Assembly (NCBI GenBank): GCA_900540095.1
Contig: UQEO01000086.1
Location: forward strand, 1-8,331
Reading direction: 5' to 3'
Source of the DNA: an uncultured Collinsella sp.
Lineage (GTDB): Bacteria > Actinomycetota > Coriobacteriia > Coriobacteriales > Coriobacteriaceae
Length of the DNA: 8,331 nt
In this document: piece after piece, positions 1 to 6,175 of the stretch
How positions within the stretch are numbered: the first letter of the stretch is position 1
How the letters are laid out: every line of letters starts with the position of its first letter
Made by a program: the position numbers and the translations under genes
The notes under the pieces: model-generated
The model's input: the letters and a program-made list of their open reading frames with translations, nothing else
Database searches by the model: none
Told to the model about the DNA's origin: nothing

Positions 1-602
1 ATCTGCCTCCCCGACATGGTAGGGGGCGGGGGGCGCGCCAGCCGGTCCCAGCGGCGAGATCACGGCAGCACCCACGACCAGCACGATGAGCGCAATGAGC
101 GCGGGACCCGTAATGCGGCCGAGCACGCGTGTGATGACACCCGGGCGCAGCGTGAGCGCAAACGCGACGGCGAAGAAGCCGATGGCAAACACCAGACGTG
201 CCGTGCCGAGCGAAACGCCCTCGGGTAGCAGCGGCACCAACATTTCGAAGGCCGTGGAGCTCGTGCGCGGAATAGCCAGGCACGGGCCGATGGCCAGATA
301 CACCGCCGCGACAAAGAACTCACCAAACTTGGGGTGCACGCGGCCGGTCGTGGGTGGGGGGGCGGGCGGCGGGCAACCCGGGGAGCCGTGCCGGCGAGCG
401 CGACGGCGATAAATCCCATAACAGGCAGACCGATAGCGGCAATCAAAAAGCCGATCATGGCAAACGGCGTAGCAGTGCCGGCCTGAAGTGCCAGCAACGG
501 CGGAATGATGAGGTTACCGGCGCCAAAGAGCATCGAGAACAGCGCAATGCCGACGGTGACGACATGGTCGGAGCGCAGACCGCGCGGGGCGGATGAGGCC
601 AT
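1..602 (-). CDS. brnQ: BrnQ-type branched-chain amino acid transporter, frame-broken and cut by the window edge
   Basis: LIVCS-family cytoplasmic-membrane carrier for Leu/Ile/Val uptake coupled to a cation gradient (family knowledge). The ATG at 602 follows an AAAGG ribosome binding site at 610-614 with 7-nt spacing; an in-frame GTG at 608 is less likely. The N-terminal part contains the family hallmark FGAGNLIIPP in the first membrane segment, then a second hydrophobic segment. Between about 395 and 356 the frame changes. The rest, from GRVHPKFGEFF onward, is read in another frame to base 1 and holds three more hydrophobic segments, including AIGPCLAIPRT and ALIALIVLVVGAAVISPL. The switch region contains a seven-base G run (356-362, plus strand), so a sequencing or assembly indel is as likely as a true pseudogene. 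The 3' end is outside the window. The gene lies beyond the operon terminator and is probably transcribed separately. The family call is firm; the intactness is not. Confidence 0.5.
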
Positions 603-621
603 AGGCACACCTTTCGGGTCG

Positions 622-656
622 AAACAAAAACGGGACGGGCAAAAGACCCGTCCCGC
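622..656 (-). terminator. Rho-independent terminator of the selenium/reductase operon
   Basis: On the minus strand a 9-bp perfect stem, CGGGACGGG (655-647) pairing with CCCGTCCCG (639-631), encloses a 7-nt loop and runs straight into TTTTTGTTT (630-622). It begins 14 nt after the stop codon of the cysteine desulfurase gene and ends before the brnQ start. It therefore marks the 3' end of the seven-gene operon and separates it from brnQ. Confidence 0.5.
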
Positions 657-669
657 AAGTATATACGCT

Positions 670-1809
670 CTAGCAGGCTAAATCGCGCAAAGCGTCAATC
701 GCGGTGTCGACTTCCTCATCCGTGTTGAAATACCCAAACGAGAAGCGAACGATACCCTGGCGCTCGGTCCCGAGCGCGCGGTGCATGAGCGGAGCGCAAT
801 GGGCGCCGGGGCGCGTCGCAATCCCCCACCCCTGCATGAGCGCGTCCGAGATCTCGGCGGAGTCAATATCGCCCACGTTGAGTGAGACGATCGCCGAGCG
901 CACGGGCTGATCAAACGCACCGTAGAGCACAATGCCGGGTATTTCGCGAACGCCGGCGAGGAAACGCTCGGCAAGCGCTCGCTCATGCGCCGCGATCGCC
1001 TCGACCCCGCCTTGTGCCTCGATAAAGTCGAGGCCGGCAGAAAGGCCCGCGATGCCGTGACCGTTGAGCGTGCCCGCCTCAAGGCGCGTGGGCCACTCAA
1101 GCGGCTGCAGTGCATCGAAGCTGTGCACACCCGTGCCACCCATGGCCCACGGCGCCACGTCAATGCCCTCCGCAACGGCAAGGCCGCCGGTGCCTTGGGG
1201 TCCCATGAGCCCCTTGTGGCCGGTAAAGCACACGACGTCGAGCCCCATGTCCTGCATATCGATATGCGCCGTGCCGGCAGACTGCGAGGCATCGACAATC
1301 ACGAGCGCGCCGGCCGCATGAGCCACAGCCGCCACACGTGCAACATCAACGGAGTTGCCGGTCACATTGGAGGCGTGCGTCACCACCACGGCACGCGTGC
1401 CAGGCGTCACCAGCCGCTCGAGCTCGTCGTAGTCGAGCAGGCCGTTCGCGTCGCAGCCCGCATGCTCAACGGTCACGCCCCGCTCTGCCGTCAGGCGGTT
1501 GAGCGGGCGCAGCACGGAGTTGTGCTCAAGCACCGTTGTGACCACGCGGTCGCCGGGACGCACCACGCCGTTAATCGCCGTGTTGAGCGCCGCCGTAGAA
1601 TTGGGCGTAAAACAAACATGGTCCGCCCTCGGGCAGCCCAGCAAGCGCGCAAGCTTGGCACGGCAAGCATGAATCGTACGAGCGGCATCGAGGGCACCCG
1701 ACGTGGCCCCGCGCCCGGCATTGCCGAGCGAACACATCGCCTGCGTCACGGCATCGATCACCGTCTGCGGCTTATGCATGGTCGTCGCCGCGTTATCCAG
1801 GTAGATCAT
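670..1809 (-). CDS. Aminotransferase class V, cysteine desulfurase / selenocysteine lyase-like (EF2568 type)
   Basis: PLP enzyme of 379 aa, close to the usual ~380. Members remove sulfur or selenium from Cys or Sec and hold it as a persulfide or selenide on an active-site Cys. Visible features are the N-terminal motif MIYLDNAATT, the PLP-stacking His in VLEHNS (H96), Asp173 in IVDASQSAG, the Schiff-base lysine in FTGHKGLMGPQG (K199) and the catalytic-loop cysteine in RPGAHCAPL (C338). The ATG at 1809 is chosen because the protein then starts at the conserved MIYLDNAATT and overlaps the DUF3343 stop by ATGA, which implies translational coupling. EF2568-type members commonly sit next to selD, yedF and DUF3343 genes, as here. 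That context favours delivering selenium to SelD/YedF over general Fe-S assembly, but substrate preference cannot be read from the sequence. An IscS/SufS housekeeping role is unlikely, as there are no isc or suf neighbours. Confidence 0.5.
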   Translation of the reverse strand: MIYLDNAATTMHKPQTVIDAVTQAMCSLGNAGRGATSGALDAARTIHACRAKLARLLGCPRADHVCFTPNSTAALNTAINGVVRPGDRVVTTVLEHNSVLRPLNRLTAERGVTVEHAGCDANGLLDYDELERLVTPGTRAVVVTHASNVTGNSVDVARVAAVAHAAGALVIVDASQSAGTAHIDMQDMGLDVVCFTGHKGLMGPQGTGGLAVAEGIDVAPWAMGGTGVHSFDALQPLEWPTRLEAGTLNGHGIAGLSAGLDFIEAQGGVEAIAAHERALAERFLAGVREIPGIVLYGAFDQPVRSAIVSLNVGDIDSAEISDALMQGWGIATRPGAHCAPLMHRALGTERQGIVRFSFGYFNTDEEVDTAIDALRDLAC

Positions 1810-2057
1810 CGCACGACCTCCCACATGTCGATTACCGTAAAGCCCTCGGTGGGGACGCCCGCCGCGGCAAGCTCGCCGCGCAGCAGGTCCTCATCCGAAG
1901 GCAGCGCCTTCCACGCCAAGCCGCAGCCGGCAGCGACCTCCCCGGGCACGGGAATCGTGCGCCCGGGAAGGCCGCGCTCGACGCATAGGGTCTCGCACCC
2001 CATGGCGGCCGCCGTGGTAGGAAACGTGATGACAAGCGCCGGGCGCTTTTCTCTCAT
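1806..2057 (-). CDS. DUF3343 protein, putative Se/S carrier-like
   Basis: Small protein of 83 aa matching the DUF3343 family (putative Se/S carrier-like), usually 70-90 aa and usually encoded beside selenium genes. The likely working residue is Cys45 in VAAGCGLAWK, the conserved GCG element of the family. Two further cysteines (C21, C25) lie near the N terminus. The family's biochemical role is unproven; carrying a selenide or persulfide between the desulfurase and YedF/SelD is an inference from context. The ATG at 2057 is preferred over an in-frame TTG at 2072, because GGGCGGGA lies 4-5 nt upstream and the protein then begins just before the conserved strand RPALVITF. Its stop overlaps the desulfurase start (ATGA), and yedF ends 18 nt upstream, so the three are tightly coupled. 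Confidence 0.5.
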   Translation of the reverse strand: MREKRPALVITFPTTAAAMGCETLCVERGLPGRTIPVPGEVAAGCGLAWKALPSDEDLLRGELAAAGVPTEGFTVIDMWEVVR

Positions 2058-2075
2058 GGCAATCCCGCCCAAACG

Positions 2076-2702
2076 CTACGGGCGCACGACGCGCACGGCC
2101 TGCTCCATCTTCTCCACGATCACGTACATGTTGGTGACCTCGCCCACCGCGAGCTGGTCTTTAATGCCATAGTGGTCGAGGCAGGTGCCGCAGGTGAGAA
2201 TCTCGACGCCCTGCTCCGCCAGGCCCTTCAGGTCATCGAGCACCGGCGAGCCCTCGACGGTGAGCTTGGCACCGCCGTTGTAGAACAGCATAGTCGCGGG
2301 CAGCTCCTCCTGCTGCGTCACGGCAAAGATAAACGCCTTCATGAGCTTGTGGCCCAGTTCGTCGTCGCCGCGGCCCATGCAGTCGGTGTAGACGGAAATG
2401 ACGAGCTTGCCCTTGCCGGCGCTGGCGTCGCAGAAAACGGCACCGTCCTGCTCGGGGTCCGCAACGGCCACGGCACCGGCGGTCGCGACGGTCACGTGCC
2501 ACTCGGCGTCAGAAACCTTCTCGACCGAGGCCGTGCAGCCCTTCTCCTGCGCCATCTTGGAGATGTTCTTGACGGCGGTCTCGTTATCGACCGAGGTCAC
2601 GACGGCGCCCTCGCCATCGAGCTGCTTCAGGGCTTTGAGCGTCTTGACGACGGGCAGCGGGCAGGCATCGCCCATGGCATTGACTTCAATTCTGGTAGAC
2701 AT
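2076..2702 (-). CDS. yedF: Selenium metabolism protein YedF
   Basis: Two-domain protein of 208 aa, the usual YedF length. Residues 1-75 are a TusA/SirA-like domain with the signature GDACPLPVVK; C14 of the CPxP motif is the expected chalcogen-carrying cysteine. Residues ~98-208 form a DsrE-like domain (KLVISVYTDCMGRGDDELG) that ends with CGTCLDHYG (C171, C174). The YedF family is known from genomic association with SelD and selenium-dependent enzymes; the exact step is unknown, probably selenium transfer. The start at 2702 is supported by AAAGGA at 2710-2715, 7 nt upstream. It lies 60 nt downstream of selD and 18 nt upstream of the DUF3343 gene. The CPxP cysteine codon is a normal Cys codon, not TGA. 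Confidence 0.5.
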   Translation of the reverse strand: MSTRIEVNAMGDACPLPVVKTLKALKQLDGEGAVVTSVDNETAVKNISKMAQEKGCTASVEKVSDAEWHVTVATAGAVAVADPEQDGAVFCDASAGKGKLVISVYTDCMGRGDDELGHKLMKAFIFAVTQQEELPATMLFYNGGAKLTVEGSPVLDDLKGLAEQGVEILTCGTCLDHYGIKDQLAVGEVTNMYVIVEKMEQAVRVVRP

Positions 2703-2762
2703 AGTTACATCCTTTCAAAAGGGACCGCCCAGAACAGTAGGCGGTCGCATAAACGGTTTTCC

Positions 2763-3812
2763 TTAATGCACAACGTGGACGGCAGGACCGCCTGGCACCG
2801 GCTCGCACACGCGACCGACGACGGCGGCGATACGTCCTTCGGCATGTAGGCGGCGCGCAAGCTCATCCACATCGGCAGCAGGTGCCGCGATAAGCAGGCC
2901 GCCAGACGTCTGCGGATCGTACAGCGCGTCGAGCATGCCCGGCTCCAGGTCATCGTCAGCCGTCACGCGCGGGCCAAAGAAGTCCTGGTTGCGGTAGGAG
3001 CCCGCGGGGATAATGCCCAGACGCGCCATGTCGAGCACCTGGTCAAAGAGCGGCACCGCCCCCGACGCAAGCTCAACCTGCACGCCCGAGCCCTCGGCCA
3101 TCTCGCACGCGTGCCCGATCAGGCCAAAGCCCGTAATGTCGGTGCAGCCGTGAAGCTCAAGCCCCTCGGCCAGACGAATCGGCGCCTCGTTGAGGGTGCG
3201 CATCGAGTCAAACATGGCTGCGGCCTCGTCCTGCTCGATGAGCTCGCCCTTAATGGCCGTGGTGATGATGCCCGAGCCGATCGCCTTGGTCAGCAGCAGA
3301 ACATCGCCTGCGCGTGCGCCGCTGTTGGCGAGCATGCGGTCGAGCGCGACAAAACCGCTCACGGACAGCCCGTACTTGGGCTCGTCGTCGTTGATGGTGT
3401 GGCCGCCCGCGATGGAGCAACCCGCCTCGACGCACTTGTCGGCGCCGCCCGCCAGAATCTGACCGGCAACTTCAACGCCCAGACAACTGGGTATGCAGAG
3501 CAGGTTCATAGCATGGCTCGGCCGCCCGCCCATGGCGTAGATGTCCGACAGCGAGTTGGCTGCGGCAATCTGGCCAAACAGAAACGGGTCGTCGACCATC
3601 GGCGGAAAGAAGTCGATGGACTGCACGAGCCCCAGGTTCTCCCCTACGCGAAAGACGCTCGCATCGTCGGAGGTATCGAACCCCACGAGCAGGTTGTCGT
3701 TATGCACATTGGGCAAGTCGCCCAGGACCTGGGCGAGGGCTCCAGGAGCCAACTTAGCAGCTCAACCAGAGGCAGCGGTCATCTGCGTGAGCTTAATAAC
3801 ATCGTCAGCCAT
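2763..3812 (-). CDS. selD: Selenide, water dikinase (selenophosphate synthetase), selenocysteine-containing
   Basis: Makes selenophosphate, the selenium donor for selenocysteine, selenouridine and selenium cofactors, from selenide and ATP. At 349 aa including the Sec it has the normal family length. The true start is the ATG at 3812, with a near-perfect AGGAGGA at 3817-3823. The 17th codon is TGA (3762-3764) in TAASG-U-AAKLAPG. Aligned with E. coli SelD it falls exactly on catalytic Cys17, and K20 matches the essential Lys20. The rest is colinear with SelD: LVGFDTSDDASVF (metal/ATP-binding aspartates), IDFFPPMVDDPFLFGQIAA, SDIYAMGGRP, AGGHTINDDEPKYGL, TDITGFGLIGHACEM and DPQTSGGLLIA. Calling TGA as stop would leave only a truncated ORF that begins at the TTG at 3752 and lacks the catalytic residue. 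Downstream are yedF, DUF3343 and the desulfurase; upstream, across 83 nt, is the reductase activator. A Sec-containing SelD implies that SelA, SelB and tRNA-Sec are encoded elsewhere in the genome. Confidence 0.5.
3718..3736 (-). promoter_or_regulatory. Putative bacterial SECIS stem-loop in selD mRNA
   Basis: On the minus strand TCGCCCAG (3736-3729), the triloop GTC and CTGGGCGA (3725-3718) form a perfect 8-bp stem. The loop lies 34-36 nt after the TGA and begins with G followed by U. Known bacterial SECIS elements place a small apical loop, with G or GU at its start, roughly 16-37 nt after the UGA, so this fits at the distal end. An alternative smaller hairpin (GGCTC/GAGCC around a CTG loop, 12-24 nt after the TGA) is closer but its loop does not start with G. 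The assignment rests on structure only. Confidence 0.5.
3762..3764 (-). other. In-frame TGA read as selenocysteine (Sec17 of SelD)
   Basis: The minus-strand codon TGA lies between GGT (Gly16) and GCT (Ala18) in an otherwise uninterrupted SelD frame. Similarity to SelD continues on both sides: VIKLTQ before and K20 after. It occupies the position of the E. coli catalytic Cys17, the usual Sec site in SelD selenoproteins. Confidence 0.5.
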
Positions 3813-3895
3813 CGATTCCTCCTCTCATAGGTCAATCAGTTCCTCCCAGTATACGCATGGCGGCGCCGAGAGCGGACGGCGAATGACACCGCCCC

Positions 3896-4702
3896 TTACA
3901 TGAGCGCCTGGGCTCGAATGGCCGCGCCGATCGCTCCGGCAAAGCGAGCCTGGGGCGAGGTGGTCACGGGTGCGCCCAAAAGTTCGCCCAGACGCTCCAC
4001 CACATAGGCGTTCTCGCACAGGCCACCGGTCAGATAGTACGGGGCGCCCGCTGCCTGCCCGGCCATAGTGGCCACGCGCGACACGACACTCTCGATCACG
4101 CCGCGCGCAATGTTCTCGCGCGGCTCGCCACGACCGATCAGGCTGATGACCTCGCTTTCGGCAAAGACCGTGCACATGCTGGATATCTTGGTGGGCTCAC
4201 CGGAACGCGCAAGGTCGGCCATCTGCTGCTGGGAAATGCCTAGGCGGTCGGCCATGATCTCCAAAAAGCGCCCCGTGCCGGCGGCGCACTTGTCGTTCAT
4301 GGCAAACTTGGCCACGCGGCCACTTTTAAGCTGAATGACCTTAGTGTCCTGACCGCCCACGTCGATCACCGTGCCGTGATCGCCGAACAGGCGCACGGCA
4401 CCGGTGCCGTGACAGGTGATCTCAGTCACGACCTTGTGCGCATAGGGCACGGCGACACGGCCGTAGCCAGTCGCGATCACGCGCACGTCGTCGGCAGCCA
4501 CGTCATAGCCAACCTCCTCTTTCCGCCTAGGCCCGCCCCCCACGCCATCCCCAGCCGCTGCCAGTGCCTCGCGCAGGCGCTCGGCCGCATCGACCGAGGA
4601 AAACCCGGTTGGCTGCACGCACGTCCACGCCACCGAACCCTCCCCATTGACCACAGCAGCCTTAGCCGCCGTAGACCCGATATCGATCCCGATCCCTATC
4701 AT
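3896..4702 (-). CDS. ATP-dependent [4Fe-4S] activator of the 2-hydroxyacyl-CoA dehydratase/DCCP family (HgdC/YjiL-like)
   Basis: ASKHA-fold ATPase of 268 aa, typical of HgdC/YjiL activators. These work as homodimers with one shared [4Fe-4S] cluster and use ATP hydrolysis to push an electron to very low potential onto the partner reductase. Visible motifs are the phosphate-binding loop GIDIGSTAAK (residues 5-14), the second phosphate motif VIDVGGQDTKVI (112-123), the cluster-ligand cysteines C139 in NDKCAAGTGRFLE and C177 in SSMCTVFAESEVISLI, and the adenosine-side YLTGGLCEN. Residues ~51-66 form a Gly/Arg/Lys-rich insertion (GDGVGGGPRRKEE), probably a surface loop. The ATG at 4702 has GGGAGAGAG just upstream. 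It follows the two reductase paralogues and precedes selD by 83 nt, so the reductases are its obvious partners. The family is clear; the physiological reaction is not. Confidence 0.5.
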   Translation of the reverse strand: MIGIGIDIGSTAAKAAVVNGEGSVAWTCVQPTGFSSVDAAERLREALAAAGDGVGGGPRRKEEVGYDVAADDVRVIATGYGRVAVPYAHKVVTEITCHGTGAVRLFGDHGTVIDVGGQDTKVIQLKSGRVAKFAMNDKCAAGTGRFLEIMADRLGISQQQMADLARSGEPTKISSMCTVFAESEVISLIGRGEPRENIARGVIESVVSRVATMAGQAAGAPYYLTGGLCENAYVVERLGELLGAPVTTSPQARFAGAIGAAIRAQALM

Positions 4703-4754
4703 GGCTCTCTCCCAATCTAAACATCAAAGGTAGCGGCGCGTTCAGGCGCCTTAG

Positions 4755-4863
4755 CTCTAGGTTTCTCAGGTGCCGGAGATTGCCCCGAAAGAGGAGCGCA
4801 GCGTACTTTGGGTACGCAAGCGACGGTTTGAGGGGCAAGATCCGGTGCCTGAGAAAGCTAGAG
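4755..4863. repeat. Palindromic intergenic repeat, copy A
   Basis: A ~109-nt imperfect palindrome. The outer arms CTCTAG..TTTCTCAGG..CCGGA..TTGCCCC (4755-4786) pair with GGGGCAA..TCCGG..CCTGAGAAA..CTAGAG (4832-4863). A smaller perfect hairpin, GCGTAC-TTTGG-GTACGC (4801-4817), sits in the middle. It shares its core with copy B at 6060-6159 (AAAGAGGAGCGC, ACGCAAGCGACGGTTTGA, GGCAAGATC). The right end overlaps the stop codon of reductase subunit 2. There is no U-tract, so it is not a standard terminator. It fills most of the gap between subunit 2 and the activator and would form a long stem in the operon mRNA. Confidence 0.5.
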
Positions 4864-6021
4864 GGTTTCGATGAAGGCGGCGATGCGAGTCTCGATCTGA
4901 CCCATGTCGCCGTTGCTGTAGTCGGTCTCGATCTTCATATACGGAATACCCGCGCTCTCGACAGCCTCCTGCATGCGAGCACTCTCCACGTTAAAGGTGT
5001 GGCAGGCCTGGAGCACGTTTTCGACCACGCCATCAACGTGATACTTCTCGCACATGGCCAGCGTATTTTCCATACGACCGTCGTTGGGCGTCATGACCGA
5101 GCAGTTGATGTCCAGGTAGCGGTCGGCGATGGCGCGCAGGATATCGGGAGCCTCCGGGTCGATCATCATGGCCGCCGTGCGCTCGCCCGAGCAGTCGTCC
5201 ATACACACGACCACACCGCCGTTGGACACGATAGTACGGCCGATCTTGTTGATCACGCCGCCCACCGGGCAACCGGTGATCAGAATGCGCTTGGCATCCG
5301 CTGCAACCGGGCGCTCGCCCGCATCGTAGGCCTCGCGCAGCTTGGCGACCTTTTGCTCCAGCTGCTGCGTATAGGCCTCGATATCAAAGCTGAACGTACC
5401 GGCAAACATAGTGCTCATCAGGTCGACGCCACTCATGGCCGCAGGCTGGTTGGCCTGCAGCGCGAACATATCGAGCTGCGCCGCACGCAGGCGATTGCGA
5501 CGACGGACGGCGGCGCGCAGGTCGTCATCAGTAATCGTAATACCGTAGAAGTTCTCGAGCTCCTCCTTGAGCAGGCGGCACTCCTCGTACCAGCTTTCAC
5601 GCTCGTAGGCACGATCGCGACCCTGCGGAAGATGAAGAATGTGCGTGCGCTTGAGCTCGTTGAGTAGCTCGTACATCTTCTTCTTGCCGTCGCAGGTGGT
5701 CTCGCCGATGATCATGTCGCTAAAGTACGTAAACGGGCACTTTTGCGAAGAGGCAAAACCGTACGTCGACTTGATGAGCGGGCAGAGGTTTGCCGGCAGC
5801 ACCTTCTCGGCCTCGGGAATCACCTCGTCGGACGCGCCGCACAAGGCCACGCTCGCAGCCCCCGCGGCATCGATAATCTCGAGCGGCGTATAGCTGCACA
5901 AATAGCCGACCAGGCGATTACCCGCCTGCTTATAATCCTTGACGCGAATAAACGCCGCCTTGCGCTGTTCGTTGAACTCCTCAAACGTGGACGGCAACGG
6001 CTGCTCAATATTTTCCGACAT
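4858..6021 (-). CDS. 2-hydroxyacyl-CoA dehydratase-family reductase, DCCP/YjiM-like, subunit 2
   Basis: 387 aa, similar in length to E. coli YjiM (~380). The family includes 2-hydroxyacyl-CoA dehydratases and double-cubane cluster proteins (DCCP), which take low-potential electrons from an HgdC/YjiL activator. Cysteine motifs are LCSYTP (C42), ALCGASD (C61), ANLCPLIKSTYGF (C80), QKCPFTYF (C95) and GETTCDGKKKMYELL (C110), then C251 in ITGCPVGG, C273 and C277 in VVCMDDCSGER, C307 and C340. LCPLIKS and TCDGKKKMYE are typical of the YjiM/DCCP branch rather than of classical HgdA/HgdB. The ATG at 6021 is chosen because AAGGAG (6026-6031) precedes it and alignment to the paralogue begins soon after; the frame stays open further upstream, but that stretch is the antisense of subunit 1. 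The gap to subunit 1 holds palindromic repeat B. Substrate unknown; a dehydratase role cannot be excluded. Confidence 0.5.
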   Translation of the reverse strand: MSENIEQPLPSTFEEFNEQRKAAFIRVKDYKQAGNRLVGYLCSYTPLEIIDAAGAASVALCGASDEVIPEAEKVLPANLCPLIKSTYGFASSQKCPFTYFSDMIIGETTCDGKKKMYELLNELKRTHILHLPQGRDRAYERESWYEECRLLKEELENFYGITITDDDLRAAVRRRNRLRAAQLDMFALQANQPAAMSGVDLMSTMFAGTFSFDIEAYTQQLEQKVAKLREAYDAGERPVAADAKRILITGCPVGGVINKIGRTIVSNGGVVVCMDDCSGERTAAMMIDPEAPDILRAIADRYLDINCSVMTPNDGRMENTLAMCEKYHVDGVVENVLQACHTFNVESARMQEAVESAGIPYMKIETDYSNGDMGQIETRIAAFIETL

Positions 6022-6059
6022 ATAACTCCTTAACAAACCTTTTAGCCAACCAAGGAAAC

Positions 6060-6159
6060 GGCTTTCCCAGGTGCCCGAGGTTGCCGTGAAAGAGGAGCGC
6101 CGCGTATTTTGACACGCAAGCGACGGTTTGAACGGCAAGATCGGGTGTCCGGGAAAGCC
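6060..6159. repeat. Palindromic intergenic repeat, copy B
   Basis: A 100-nt imperfect palindrome. GGCTTTCCC..G..CCCGA..TTGCCGT (6060-6087) pairs with ACGGCAA..TCGGG..C..GGGAAAGCC (6132-6159). The internal segment holds AAAGAGGAGCGC and ACGCAAGCGACGGTTTGA, shared with copy A. The arms differ from copy A in sequence yet remain complementary (for example TGCCGT/ACGGCA here against TGCCCC/GGGGCA in A). It lies 16 nt past the stop codon of subunit 1 and before the ribosome binding site of subunit 2. No gene is visible in it. Confidence 0.5.
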
Positions 6160-6175
6160 GCCGGGACGGATGGCC

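Noticed and set aside
985..2172. 395-codon plus-strand open frame
   Set aside because: It is antisense to the desulfurase, DUF3343 and yedF genes, crosses gene boundaries, has no recognisable domain and is rich in Arg/His/Ala as GC-rich shadow frames are.
2763..3752. SelD starting at the TTG at 3752
   Set aside because: This start arises only from treating the in-frame TGA as a stop. It removes the catalytic residue and Lys20 and has no ribosome binding site, whereas the ATG at 3812 does.
3816..3835. Seven-codon ORF overlapping the selD start
   Set aside because: It is too short, and its codons are mainly the selD ribosome binding site itself. No independent evidence supports it.
4755..4863. 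SAH-riboswitch-like string (GAGGAGCGC) in the repeats
   Set aside because: The resemblance is limited to a short string. The rest of the SAH aptamer is missing, the string is on the strand opposite to transcription, and it occurs in both repeat copies.
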